Shown: positions 22,180 through 33,401, counted from the stretch's first letter. The stretch is 64,000 bases of DNA from Chloranthus sessilifolius (GCA_021018995.1 CM037585.1:67458646-67522645), one strand, 5' to 3'. Numbers and translations are program-made. The notes: generated by a model from the letters alone, not told the origin.

Positions 22180-23942
22180 AGCACTTTGTACTTATCTGTG
22201 TTATGAGTTTGTAATATAAACTTCTGGTTTTTCTTGTGAAATTACTGTGCATTTCTGTTCTTTCTTCTTGTCATTATGATTTTTTATTTTTTATTTTTTT
22301 CTAATTGTTCTTTTCTTTACTTTGGACCAGTGTGGACCCTGCTCCCCTTAGGTTTGGGGGTGTGACAGAAATGTCAATAATCAATAATTGAGTTAACATC
22401 AATACAGCTTATGATCAATGGAATTTTTGAAAATGAAGTAATTTCACACCTGCTGTTTTGAAAAAAAATGAAGAAGTTAAAAACTTTTTGAAATTTATTT
22501 CTAGTGTAATTCTAATACTTTCATGAAGTGAATGTCAGGAACTTTCCAAAAGAAAATTGATGTTTTAGTAAACCTAAAAAGAGGGAAAACAGTGATGATA
22601 TACCTCAGGAATTTGATAAAAAACCACACCCAGTGAGGTTTGGGCCTGAAATGTATTCTTTGGAGGTATGAATTGGCAATTTTTTCTGCTTTTGGGACTG
22701 ATTGAACCTTCTTACTTTCACTAGAAGTTACACATATCCAAATTGAAATAATATGACAGCAATCGTGATATTAAAGACATGATGTAAGGCCTCCTTTTGG
22801 ACAGTTTGAACCTTACAATGCCCCACCTTTTGAAACTGCCCTTGATACACACCATTTGAGCTTTACAAATCTAAGATTTCTTTGAAACCTCATCAAATAA
22901 CCTCATCAACTTCATTTAGCCTAACCCTCACTCTGAGAAGTCAGAAGATAAAGGGAAGGAAGCTGAAGAAAGGAGAATTGAGTAACAGTTGGACAACAAA
23001 AGAAGAATAATAATTGAAGGCAATGATGTATCAGCAGAAGAAATGTGGCATTCCAGTCAATGCTAATTTGAAAAAAAAAAAAGGAGATGAAAAAGAGAGA
23101 AGGCATTTCATTGGAAGTTTGAAAAAGAAAGAGAAAAAGATGGCCACTTTGGCTCTGGAAATTCAAAGAAGAAGATGAAAATATGCTGAATTAAAGAAGG
23201 TTTGTTTACCACCTCCTTACCTTGACTAACTTCTCAATTTTGAACACCATTCCACCCCTTTATTCTTGATAAATTTCACCCATAAGCCACACACAACCCA
23301 AGTAAAGTCCTTACTGATCAATGATGGATTGAGCTGTCACATGGAGATAAGAATTTGTGTAATCTATGGTGAAAAGAGCAGTGAATTCAGAACTAAAAAG
23401 CAATGCCTATGCTCATGCTTACAGTCCTATTTGAGGGCTGTAACTGCTCTTGAGCCGTGTGAAATAGTACAACCCTCTTACTTGCATGTTGAGTGAAAAT
23501 CCTGGAGAGAGTTGGGTTTGAAATCAACTCATTGGGGTAACATCAAAGCTGGATTCTTAAATAGAAGGCAAGCTGTTCATTAATTTTTCTTGTAAATAAC
23601 TTTTGACATAAATTGACTGAATGGTAACAAGAATTACAGCAGAATTTTAGTTTTGAACTGATGTTTTTCTTGAAAATCTTCTTACAACATGACTGATGCA
23701 GGTGTGAATAATCAGATTGGATGAAAGTTTGCTGTAACAGAACTGCAGTGATCTTAACTGATTTATTGAAGAAGTTTGTGGGTACCTTCACTGAAAACCC
23801 TCAGGAGACTTCACTCCTCCACTAGGGATCACCTAGGGGTTTAAAAGGCTTGTTGCATATGCTAAATGCAACTGTGCTCCCTACAAAAGTGGCTTTTTAC
23901 TTTGTTTTTAATTTTGTCTTTGCTCAGGGACTAGCAAAGCTT
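22180..23942 (+). other. 3' noncoding region of element B
   Basis: There is no gene here; ORFs are short and A/T-rich. It contains the internal polypurine tract at 22349..22367. It also holds a block (about 23280..23440; CATAAGCCACA, CTGATCAATGATGGATTGAG, ACATGGAGATAAG) found reverse-complemented in E (27180..27320) and D (39490..39630). The conservation across three diverged elements suggests a function in RNA processing or packaging. Confidence 0.7.
22349..22367 (+). promoter_or_regulatory. Internal polypurine-tract-like site in B
   Basis: TAGGTTTGGGGGTGTGACA, about 170 bp after the accessory ORF and 1.6 kb before the 3' LTR. It nearly duplicates the PPT at 23941 (TTAGGTTTGGGGGTGT). Counterparts are at 28234..28252 (E) and 40604..40622 (D). 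Confidence 0.7.
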
Positions 23943-23953
23943 AGGTTTGGGGG
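23943..23953 (+). promoter_or_regulatory. Polypurine tract of B
   Basis: AGGTTTGGGGG directly before the 3' LTR (TGTATTGAG...). Plus-strand DNA synthesis would start here. Confidence 0.85.
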
Positions 23954-25812
23954 TGTATTGAGAACTGGAAAATACCATTTTTCACCCCTCAACTTGAGTC
24001 TTGATAGACCTTTGAGAGAACTAAAAAAGTATTCTAAGTGCTTGTGTTTCAGCTAACAATAAAGACAGGCTTAACCATGAAAGCAGCTTAAAAGTGCCAA
24101 AAAGATGATAATCCATGTCGATCCAAAGGAAGAAAGAGAAGGGACAACCTGACTAACTGTTAAAAGATCTGAACTGAAGAGGCAAAGACCTGGTCTCAAC
24201 CCATAAAAGAAGTGTGGGGCAATTCGAAAGGAAAAATGCACTAAGAGTGCTTTTCGAAAAGAACCTGAACTGTTCGAAAAGAACCTGAACTCTGCGAAAA
24301 GAACTAAAAACTCCAGGCTTAGTTTTCGAAGAGAACCTGAACTCTTCGAAGAGATGATTGACCTTTTCGAAAAGAAGAGAACTCCTTCTAAGAACACGAA
24401 CGCTATGAAAAGAGCTTGAGTTACAAAGACTCATGCAAAAGTCCCCTAAACTATGCGAAATGGTATTCTAGAGATTCCCAGCTTTTGCAAGGGTAATTCA
24501 GTAATGTTTTTCACGCATCCCAATGCATTTAAAAATATAGGGACATTCCAGAAGATTCTAAGCATGAAGCGAAGGCATATTCCACCCCATGTGAGCACCC
24601 AAAGATGAAATAACTTGGCGGAAACTTCTAGAAGCTCTAACAGATTTTCAAAATGCATAACAGAATTGATGCTTATGTCGCCTGATTGGCTGAACCAGAT
24701 CAAGCAATTCTGATTGGCCAGTACAGATCTGGATCCTTGTACTCGACTACCATTGGTTGATATAGATCTGAGCACTTCTGATTGGTAGATACACATCTGA
24801 GCTGGACTTAGGGAAAACTATAAATAGACGAACCATTTGCCCAATTTGGGCATCCAGATTTTGAGTTTCATTCCTATTCTCCCATTTCCAAACCAGATAG
24901 TTTGTCTGAAATCCCTGTAATAGCCTCACTTTTACTTGCAATTGAGAGCTGTGAGATACTTCTGTAATTCAAAAGGGAGTTGTATTCAAGACTACAAATC
25001 TGAGAGCTGTTTAAGCTGTACTCTGTAATTGTAATGGTGAATTTGAAAAGGTTGCTGTAAACCGTACATTCTCAATTGGACTCATGTTAAGGGTTCCCTT
25101 TGATCTCCTTATTGCATTAGACTCCTTTAGATTTACTGTTTTTCATGCAATTTCCCTTGATTCATTAATCCTGCGAGAATTAGTGTTTGTAACCTAATCT
25201 CTCATGGCATTTGTAGTGATGTTTCTTGTTCTAAATTAAGGATTTAGAGTAAAGACTATTGGATGGTCTGTGGCCATTAAAGTGGACAGACCATAGCCAT
25301 AAGCCTAAATCTAATCCTTGAGTTAGATTTATTTCTCTTACATCTGTGCTTGTAGCCAGATGAAGATTGGATCATCTCTCATTTGATCTGCAGTCATTCT
25401 CATTGTATTTCAAGGACCAAATCAAAGTTAGATATTATTTCTCCATTTTTAGAAGTTTACATCAAAATTCCCCCATCTCAGATCTGGATCATTTAGTTTA
25501 ACTTTTACTTTTATCATTTAGTTAATGTGACAAATTCAACCTCCCATCTTATGTGCTTTCTAGATAGGATAAGAGGCCAGATCTGGTAGCTCAGATCTAG
25601 AGGTTTATCTTGCATTTTAAACAAATTCTCTGTGGACGATCTTTTACTCACTTACATTTAAAACTTGCTACAATTGGCCCTGATCTTGCAGGCTAATTCA
25701 CTTCTCTCTGTGCTGATATTTCTTTACTCTTTTTAATGTTCTAGATAAATTAGCAGTTGCAAATCTGTTTTCAAAACACAAATAAATCATGCACACTTAG
25801 AATTTAACAACA
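23954..25812 (+). repeat. 3' LTR of element B
   Basis: Length is 1,859 bp; see the 5' LTR. It carries the same motif cluster (24250..24380), with an extra GTTCGAAAAGAACCTGAACT unit near 24270, and the TATA box at 24828..24838. It ends CAACA at 25812, followed by TGGTC. Confidence 0.95.
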
Positions 25813-26735
25813 TGGTCAGAAACTTGATTCGGGATGATGGGTTCCCTTTCTTTTCTGAGGTATTCTGATTTTTTTGGATTTTATGCTTCTAAATTTTTAG
25901 GGTTTTCTATTTGTTCTACTTTTTAAATTTTTGATAATAAATATGGTACAGGGTCGGTCGCCTCAAAAGGCGCCGGGAGAGTTGCTTCCTCTAACTGAGG
26001 GAGCGAGACGGTTGCTGGAGCCGTTCTAGCGATTCTTCGAAAAACTTGGACTTGTTCGGATTTTGATATTTTTTTTTGGAGTCCTCATCTGATGAGACTT
26101 TTTTAATAAGTGATGTTGGTGACAGTGGCACTAATGCTCGGATTTCCTCTATCACATTGATTGCCTCTTCTTTGAAGAGGCTTTGGAGATCATAATAAAT
26201 CGAACTATCCACCTCTGAGTTATAATATGGTTGTTCTTCCTGTCGAGGGTGATCTCTTAAGGGATCCTTGGGGGTGGTGAGTTCTTTCCCTTGAACTTCA
26301 TAATATGTTAGAATGAGCACGCATGCTCCGCACCGAGGCTGATAATGGTGAGAAATGTAGGGAGATCCCCAAGGACATTCTCATCCTTCTAAGTTAGAGT
26401 CGAAGATGGTATCGAATTCTTCTTCTTGATCTGACAGTGCTTGAAGTCCTAGGTTAGCTTTCTCTGCTAACTCGAGTGCAAGGAGGTCTATCCAGTAGTC
26501 CTCGTCATCACTCGGTGGAGGTCGCCACTCTTCCTCGAGAGATTTTCAGAATATTTGGAGTTGTGGTTCATTTGGGGATGAAGAAGTGTCTAGTTCAAGT
26601 TTCTCTTCAAACTCTATGAGGGCGATGTGGGTGTTTCCCCCTGGGTCAACCAAATGACTATTAGAATTTTCTACTTCTTTGGCAGGTAGCTTAGTTGGTG
26701 GAGTTTGTATTAGAATTTTCAGAATATCTGCAGCT
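25813..26735 (-). pseudogene. Remnant C, right part (unrecognised coding fragment)
   Basis: On the minus strand a mostly open frame with two or three stops reads ALIEFEEKLELDTSS, EEWRPPPSDDEDYWIDLLAL, LEEFDTIF-like acidic segments, then ORF 25991..26320 (LTYYEVQGKEL; INVIEEIRALVPLSPTS). It is acidic and has no domain I recognise. It could be the variable linker of a Tat-type polyprotein or a separate ORF. It continues at 11154..11451 across element B. It ends at the right, where an LTR fragment of E begins. Confidence 0.5.
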
Positions 26736-27123
26736 GCTGCTTATTACCTATAAAATGGGCTTAAGACACATTTATTAAATGACTAAGGGTCTAACAGAGA
26801 TTAAGTTAATGGGTGAAAAGTAGCACTTTTCAGGTCTTAACAGTTTGGCTCCACTTCTCACCCTCAACAAGCCTTCTAGGACCCCGAAGCATGCTAAATT
26901 GCCCCAATGGTGTGAACCACCATGGTGCATTCATTGTAAACTCATAAGCTCCTCAGCTTAACACAAAATTCCTTCTTTTTGGCTTGGAAATGATAGATTG
27001 CAGCACTAAGCTATACTTTCCTATTATCTACACAAACACACTTAAAAGTTTTTATTAACTAGCTCAAAGGTCTATTAAAGGTCAGGTTAAGAGGTGAAAA
27101 ATGATATTTTTCAGTGCTCAACA
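26735..27123 (-). repeat. 3' LTR fragment of element E with two LTR-start motifs
   Basis: On the minus strand an LTR begins TGTTGAGCACTG at 27123, after a PPT. About 280 bp further on, near 26842, a second LTR-like start TGTTAAGACCTG appears. It is followed by sequence very like the start of D's LTR (AAAAGTGCTACTTTTCACCC; TTAGACCCTTAGTC). Only about 390 bp of LTR remain; the end that should resemble 31228..31853 is missing. The piece is either an internal duplication or two LTR fragments joined by deletion. Confidence 0.6.
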
Positions 27124-27136
27124 CACCCCCAAACCT
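27124..27136 (-). promoter_or_regulatory. Polypurine tract of E
   Basis: The minus strand reads AGGTTTGGGGGTG immediately before the LTR start TGTTGAGC. It is the same as in element B. Confidence 0.8.
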
Positions 27137-28233
27137 AATCTTTGCTAGTCCTTGAGCAAAAGAAAAAAAAGTCTGCAAGCATGAGCATAGGCATTGCATC
27201 TATGTTCTGACATCCTCATGTACTTTCACCATAGATTAGACAACTCTTCATCTCCACATGATAGCTCATTTCACTTTGGATCAGTAAGGTCTTTTTAATG
27301 GGTTGTAATGTGGCTTATGGTTGAGGTTTACAAAGAATAAGAGGGTAGAATGGATTCAAATTTGAGAAATCAGTAAGGTGAGGAGGTGATTCATGACTTC
27401 ACAACCTTCATTTCAGCACAATTTTATCATCATTTGTGTTTTTCATATCTGAAGGGGCCAACTTCTTCTCTTCCTTTCAATTTTTAGATGAAGTACTTCT
27501 CTTGACTTCTCTTCTATTTTTTTTTCTTTTTTTTTTTTATATTTTTTATATTTTGATGATGACTTGCCACACACATACCACTGTTACATTGTTGTTTTTA
27601 GGTTGCTTCTCTTCTCCTTCTACCAAATGTTGTACTCCTCTCAACTATCTTCAACATCTTCTCCTTTACCTTCTGAAATCTCAAAGTGAGGGTAAGGTTG
27701 AATCAAGTCATGAGGTTTGGGTTCAAGTACTCTAGTGTTTGTTGAAGAAAATTAGATTTAAAGGCTCAAAGAGTGTTTGCAAATGGGCAGTAGAATGGGT
27801 AAGAAATTTTTAAGCTCAAACTGTCCAAATGAAGGCCTTATATCATCTCCTTAGTGCCATGAGTGCTGTCAATCAGTTTCAATTTGGAGGTGCCTAACTT
27901 TTAGTGACAAAGCGTTGAATCAGTCAATCCTTAGAGTAGGAAAAATTTGCCAAAAACACTCTTTAAAAAAAAATTGATAGGCCCAAATCTCATTGGGTAG
28001 GTCTTCAATTTAATCCGTGGGGTGTATTTTCACCAATTGAAAAAAATTTCTTGATGTTAAAAAAAAACTTCATGGAGGTGATAATTTTTCCAAGATTTTT
28101 AGTTTTAAATGTCAGCGATTTTTTTTTTTTTTAAATTTCCTCATTCTCACATGGGGGTGGGAATTGACGTTATTTATCTCAATTCAACCCACACTGCTGC
28201 ACTAAAATTAACTATTCTACTAGCCTACCAACC

Positions 28234-28252
28234 TGTCATACCCCCAAACCTA
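28234..28252 (-). promoter_or_regulatory. Internal polypurine-tract-like site in E
   Basis: The minus strand reads TAGGTTTGGGGGTATGACA, about 1.1 kb before the 3' LTR. It matches the sites in B and D. Confidence 0.7.
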
Positions 28253-29068
28253 AGATAAACAGTGTCTTCACTGTTTCAACAGACGTGTATAGGGACAATA
28301 GGGTGTATAACAAAAAAAAAACACACAAAAGGACAACAGCAAACTAAGAGAAAATTAACTAAAACTTACAAAAAATTATCCTAAGAAAGGGAAAAAGAGA
28401 GTATAACAAGCATGACAACTAAGAAAACAAAACATCCACATAAATTCCTAAAATAGTAACTATATATCTCAGAAATTACACTAAAAATAGCAGGTCTATA
28501 CAAAACATTAACTATCCTAAACACATAAAACAGTAAAATCCTAAACACAAATTCCTAAAAATGATCTGAGTATGAATCTAAATTGATGGCAAAGAATTTT
28601 CAACATTAATAGCACATAGTTGAAAGCAAGGTTCATACAAACTTAGATCACCAAACAGAATATTTACACAACAGTCCGAATGACGGTGCATGAATGTCAG
28701 AAATTATGGTTACCCCAGTTGGAACTCATCTAAATTGGAAGGAACTGCAATAAAAAAATGAAAGGTCATACCTTTGCATTAGCACTAAACCAAAGATCCT
28801 CCAGCTCAGCAATTTACAGTTGCATGCCAGATGAAGGGAGCTGCTCCAGCTCCATAACAGGTGGGCAGTCAATAGAAGACTGAGGGAGCACATGGGTGGG
28901 TGCCTCCTCAGTCCAAACTTTTAAAATTTTCAGCACACTCCTTAGCCCAGTCCAGTAGATTGGGCAAGGTCTGCTCCACCAATGGCTACAACTGTGAAAC
29001 AACCCTCATTTCCTCCATCATAGCCTTCTCCTTGGTAAGAAGGAAAAGGCTCCATAAAAGCATGAGGA

Positions 29069-29113
29069 AATGGGGCTCAACATGGTAATTTTTTATTTTA
29101 TTCTTTAATTTTT

Positions 29114-29149
<36 letters not shown>

Positions 29150-29162
29150 AAATGGGGCTCAA
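29069..29162. repeat. AT microsatellite insertion flanked by 13-bp direct repeats
   Basis: AAATGGGGCTCAA occurs at 29069..29081 and again at 29150..29162. Between them is an A/T-rich stretch with an (AT) run of about 30 bp at 29115..29145. It looks like a small insertion or fill-in with a duplicated target. Confidence 0.65.
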
Positions 29163-29191
29163 GAGCATCCCATTATTCAGCTCCTGCTACA

Positions 29192-30642
29192 CTACAACAG
29201 GAACTTAGTCCTCTCTCTCTCTCTTGCACACCTTTTTCCATTGAAAACCTCTTGGTGCTCCACCACCTTACCAGTCCTCAGGGCATGATTGGCCCTAGCA
29301 TCCTCATTGGTTGAAGAAGCTTCACCAATCATGTAATGCCCTTTGGGATTGTTCACAGTTTGGCTTTGGAGCTGACCCTCTTCCCTTCTCATCAGAGCAT
29401 TTGAGAGATGACCAAACTGGTCTTCAATTTTCTTGATGCTCTGAGTGTGGGAATCCACAATTTGTGAAACGGAGCTGAGGTTCTGTAATGAAGACAAAAC
29501 CTTTTCCTCAAAGGAGGGGGCTCTTGGTTGAGGTGGGGCAAAAGCTAATTGACCTGGCTAAGGGGACTGATGTGGGAAATGCTGTCTTGAGGTATAACCA
29601 TGAGGGGGTTGCTAGTTTGAATTGTAGGGCAATGCCTGCTGTTGCTGGATTTGAGACAAATCAACTTGTCTCTACCTCAAATTCGGGTGTTTCCTCCAAG
29701 TATACCCAGTAGGCTGCTGTCCAAATGATTGGACAACATTGACTTGCTCATTTGCTATCTCTTAAAATGAACCAGCAGATGGGCAATCAAGATGGGAGTG
29801 TGTGGATGAGTAGCATATCAAACATGCCTCTCCAACCTGTGCAGCCACGTGGGGCTGCAACACACTTAACACTTTATCAAATTTTCTAGACAAGTTGTCC
29901 ACCTTCCTCTCTAGGTTATTGTATATAGTTAATTCATACAATTTCTCAGTAGAAGTGGGTTCTTTTAAACCTCTAGCAGCTAGTTCAATGTCATTGCTTG
30001 ACAAAGACTTCTGCTAAATGGAGTTCTCACTTATCACATCGAACAAATCCCAAGCCTCTACATCAGTTTTGTTGAGGTATGTGCCACCACTTGATGCATC
30101 AGTCATGGATCTACTTTTAGCATCTAGCCCCCCTGGTAGAAGCTTTGAACAGGCTATCACCTGGGGATCTGGTGGTGTGGGCACTACCTCAACAACTCTT
30201 TAAATCTATCTCAAGCTTCATGAAATTGTTCAGTTGGAGATTAAGCAAAAGAGATAATGCTCCTCCTCAACTGTCTGGTTTTACCAATTGGGAAAAATTT
30301 AGCCAAGAATTGGCATTACAGGTCATTCCAAGACTGTATGCTATTTTTCGGGATCAAGGTGAGCCATGTTCTAGCCTTATCCTTCAATGAAAAAGGAAAA
30401 GGCCTCAGTTTGGTGGCTTCCTCTCCCGGATCAACAATATTACAGGTAGTACATAAAGCAAGAAACTGGTGTATGTGCTGGTAAGGGTCTTCCTTGCTCA
30501 ACCCATGAAAACTTAGTAACATTTTGATGCTTTGAGCCTTGATCTCATAATTACCCATAGCAGTAGGGAGTTGAATGCAAGAGGGGGATAAGTATGCCCC
30601 TGGTGCATTATATTTCCTAAGGGGTCTAGGCTCCTCACCCAT
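29192..30642 (-). pseudogene. Gag of element E
   Basis: Start at 30642 (MGEEPRPLRKYNAP). The core has NYEIKAQSIKMLLSFHGL and KDKARTWLTLI, close to B's gag. The frame breaks near 30316. A zinc knuckle CLICYSSTHSHLDC (CCHC) is in 29762..30004. The conserved block MSSLQNLSSVSQIVDSH, with IKKIEDQFGHL, is in 29192..29497, followed by NPKGHYMIGEASS. These blocks are the same ones seen in B and D. Stops and frameshifts are present. Confidence 0.85.
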
Positions 30643-31203
30643 CTCAGCTGTTAATAAATTTTCACCAGGGGTGTGTTGCTGGCCTAGGACTCAAGACTCT
30701 CTCAATCTTAAGATACAAAGGTTCTAGCTCGGGATTGAGAGGCCTTATTGCCAGCATACAACATACACAGAGCAAAACAAGGGTAGCTTACAGCAAATAG
30801 ATAAAGAAAAATACAAGCTAACATAACTCCTGGAATTTAAAACTGCAGAAAGGAAACAAAAATAGGGGAGATAGAGATGCAAACTGATGCAGGAATGCTC
30901 CAGCTACATCTAAACTCCTCTATTTGCTACTGCTCCAAGCCTGCAAAAATCAAGAACTGCAGCAGGAATTTATTCAAACACTAAACAAGAAATAAATTTT
31001 AAAAAGAAAAATAGTAAAATAAAAGAAAGGATTATAGCTATAATTTATACAAACACTTCAAAGACACACAAAACCTAAAACAGAAAATAAAGGAAAAAGA
31101 AATGCAAAAATAAAATAAAAACTATAGTTGTAATTTATTCAAACACTACATCTACAACCAATATATCTAAACAAAAACTCAGATTTACTACATAGATCAA
31201 AAC
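30643..31203 (-). other. Leader of element E
   Basis: An A-rich noncoding stretch between PBS and gag. Nothing else is recognised. Confidence 0.5.
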
Positions 31204-31221
31204 TCTCCGGCAGCGGCGCCA
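31204..31221 (-). promoter_or_regulatory. Primer binding site of E (tRNA-Asp)
   Basis: The minus strand reads TGGCGCCGCTGCCGGAGA, two mismatches from B's site. It is separated by six bases from the LTR. Confidence 0.85.
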
Positions 31222-31227
31222 AAAACT

Positions 31228-31853
31228 TGTTGGGCAGATTTGATTGTTTTGTTCTTATTATAAAAATGATAAAGAATAAAATGTGGAAAATAAAGAAAAG
31301 CAAAAATAAAACCAAATAAAATGAATTGAACAAAGAACAAAACCAAACTCACAATCCTGCAAGATCCAGGGCCTGTTGTAGTAAGTTTTAATAAGTAAGA
31401 GTTTGTCCCACAGGGAGTGATGTTCTAAACCACAAGGGCTGTATAGTAAATCTCCAGATCTAGCTACAGATCTAGCAACTCTAAACCTAAACTAGAAAGC
31501 AAGTTAAAGAGAGGGTCTTTAAGTGTCACAACTAAACTAAAAATATAAATAAATTATAGCTAAAGAAGGGGGAAAAGAAGGATGATGATGGAATGATAAA
31601 ATAAAGTTAAAATGATGAGAAGTAGTTATGGGTAAATCAGCACTGCAACTCAGATCAAGAACTAGATCTTTAGCAGTCCTTCAGATGGCTATAAGCACAT
31701 CTACAAGGTAGAAGAATCTAACCTAACCCAAAGGAATGAATTGATCATAGGGCTGTATTTTATCCACTTAAATTGTCACAAAATACCCAAGGATTTCTTT
31801 CAATCAATGGATTAAATCAGAATAGTAAAGCCATTGCAGACACTATGTTTGTG
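31228..31853 (-). repeat. 5' LTR fragment of element E
   Basis: The plus strand starts TGTTGGGCAG and runs 626 bp to the edge of F's LTR. Blocks such as GTAAGAGTTTGTCCCACAGGG are shared with D's LTR (36810, 47420), showing that E and D are related. The promoter half is missing here. Confidence 0.75.
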
Positions 31854-32529
31854 TGCAACCGTGAGATTTTCAACGATTCCATCGCGACGATGCGCTCTCT
31901 CTAAAAAATAGAGTCACCACCCGGAGATTTTGGTGTCCGGGAAAACCTAAATCAATTTTATGAGCACCGAAGTGCCAAAAATGTGACTCTGATTCACCGG
32001 TCTATGCCATCGGGAAGGTGTTAGGCACTCGATCAACCCGCTCTAAAGCGGTCTCTAATTATGGCCAAAGATAAAATAAAAATGGAAATAAAAAAGAGCA
32101 CTTCCTCTTGCCCGAAGGAACTATGATCTTATTTGTGCCCCTTCGTTCCTTTTTTAACCGAGATTTTGGTGGTGTAACGACACAAATCTTAGGATAGAGC
32201 AAAGGCTAAGAAGGTAGAGGAATAGAAGGGAGAGCCGAAGCTCTCGGGCCCTTGTAGCTCCAATGTGGATCTCCACATAGGTGAACCTTGGTGAGCTTTC
32301 GATGGCTCGGATGGTTGACTGAAGGGTTCTAACTCTAAGGCTCGGTAGCTAAGGGGTAGAGGAAGAAGGCTAGGGGATAGTGTTCTCCTAAACTCAAGGG
32401 TTTTTGAAGAAGGATTGGGTTTCTAAGCTGATTTAGAGTTCTAGAATTTGTATGAGTAATGGGGCACCAAAGGGAGAAACGGTTCTCTCTTAGGAATTTT
32501 TTTCAAGCCATTTGCAAGGGGGGGTACCT

Positions 32530-32541
32530 ATCTATTTATAG
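32530..32541 (-). promoter_or_regulatory. TATA box of F LTR
   Basis: The minus strand reads CTATAAATAGAT. The matching place in A reads CTATAAATTGAG. Confidence 0.7.
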
Positions 32542-32820
32542 GAAAAGAGAGGGTTAGGGTGGTGCTTAGAGGCTAATTAGGGTTAGCAATTAGGTAATCC
32601 TAGCATCTAAGGTTTCCTAAGGTTTCAAAGGCTTAGAAAAGTGGACAATGATCATCAATGGTAGATGATAGGGTGAGGTTTCAAATGACTAAAGGGTTGC
32701 CAATAGGGTAAGCATAGGTGCAACAATCCTAATGAAAATCATCCTATACTTTAAGATGGTCAACAAGTCAAAGTCCAAAAGTGAAATTCGAGCTAAAAAC
32801 CCATAGTTACTGTAGCTAAG

Positions 32821-32971
32821 CCTGGCACATGTATTAGATGTGCCAGGAAAAAATACAGTCCCTGGAAGTTCAAAGCCTGCGGGGGGACCCACCTGTGATT
32901 GGCGCAAGTATTAGATGTGCCAAGCTATTTCTGGGCAAAAATGGCTTGGCACATGTAATACATGCGCCAAG
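32821..32971. repeat. Three palindromic repeats in the F LTR
   Basis: Copies lie at 32821..32847, 32899..32924 and 32945..32971. The third has 13-nt arms CTTGGCACATGTA and TACATGCGCCAAG around one base, with one mismatch. The arms use CATGTA where A uses CAACTA. Position is 280-440 bp upstream of the TATA box, as in A. Confidence 0.85.
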
Positions 32972-33401
32972 TATGCCTAACTTCGCGAGGAGTTCTCGCA
33001 AGGTTCAGATCCTATCACGAGGTTCACTTCTCTTGGTATGTTGGAGTCACTTCAGGCCCGAAACTTCGGATCACCGTAACTTCTGATGTAGGGCTCGGAT
33101 AGGGGTGATTCTTAGCTTGCAGGAAAGTTGGGAACCTATACTTTTCAAGGGTGTAGGATTTGATCTTAGTAGAAGGCCCTGCCAGCCCTGGTATATCTCT
33201 CTCTAACCATTGCTTGAGAGGGTTAACTATGGGTTCGGAGGGGTTTCTAAAGGTTGGGATTGGTTCCTAGAGGTTCAGGGTGAGTTTTAAAGGATCCAGG
33301 GTGATTCCTAAGGGTTCAGATAATGCTATCAGAAGCTAGGAGGTGCGCCTCTCGCGAAGTATGTCTCGATCGGGCCTTGGGCCAAATTTGGGGGTCTACA
33401 G

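Larger units (their letters stand above)
11452..25812 (+). mobile_element. Element B: complete Athila-lineage LTR retrotransposon
   Basis: The element has two LTRs (11452..13294 and 23954..25812) starting TGT(at)TG and ending CAACA. It has a tRNA-Asp PBS, a gag-pol in one reading frame, an accessory ORF after integrase, a long 3' noncoding part and a PPT. The flanking five bases are TGGCC on the left and TGGTC on the right, a target-site duplication with one mismatch. LTR segments compared by eye differ at roughly 2-3 % of positions, so the insertion is fairly young. It splits remnant C. Confidence 0.95.
27137..29191 (-). other. 3' noncoding region of E
   Basis: No gene is seen. It includes the block shared with B and D (27180..27320) and the internal PPT (28234..28252). 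Poly-T/poly-A tracts lie near 27510..27550 and 28120..28140. An AT insertion lies at 29081..29149. Part of 28550..28960 may be a trace of the accessory ORF, but I cannot align it. Confidence 0.55.
26735..31853 (-). mobile_element. Element E: Athila-type derivative with gag only
   Basis: From right to left there is a partial 5' LTR (31228..31853), a tRNA-Asp PBS, a leader, gag, a noncoding region with internal PPT, a PPT and a partial 3' LTR. There is no protease, RT, RNase H, integrase or recognisable accessory ORF between gag (ending about 29190) and the internal PPT at 28234. F is inserted in the 5' LTR at 31853/31854, so the rest of E lies beyond F. E could have moved only with enzymes supplied by relatives. 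Confidence 0.75.
31854..33401 (-). repeat. 3' LTR of element F
   Basis: Length is 1,548 bp. The minus strand starts TGTAGACCCCCAAATTTGG at 33401 and ends ...GGTTGCA at 31854. It aligns with A's LTR at both ends, at GAGCACCGAAGTGCC and around the TATA box. It is preceded on the minus strand by a purine-rich PPT. The insertion target is E's 5' LTR, with TTGTG next to it. Confidence 0.9.
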
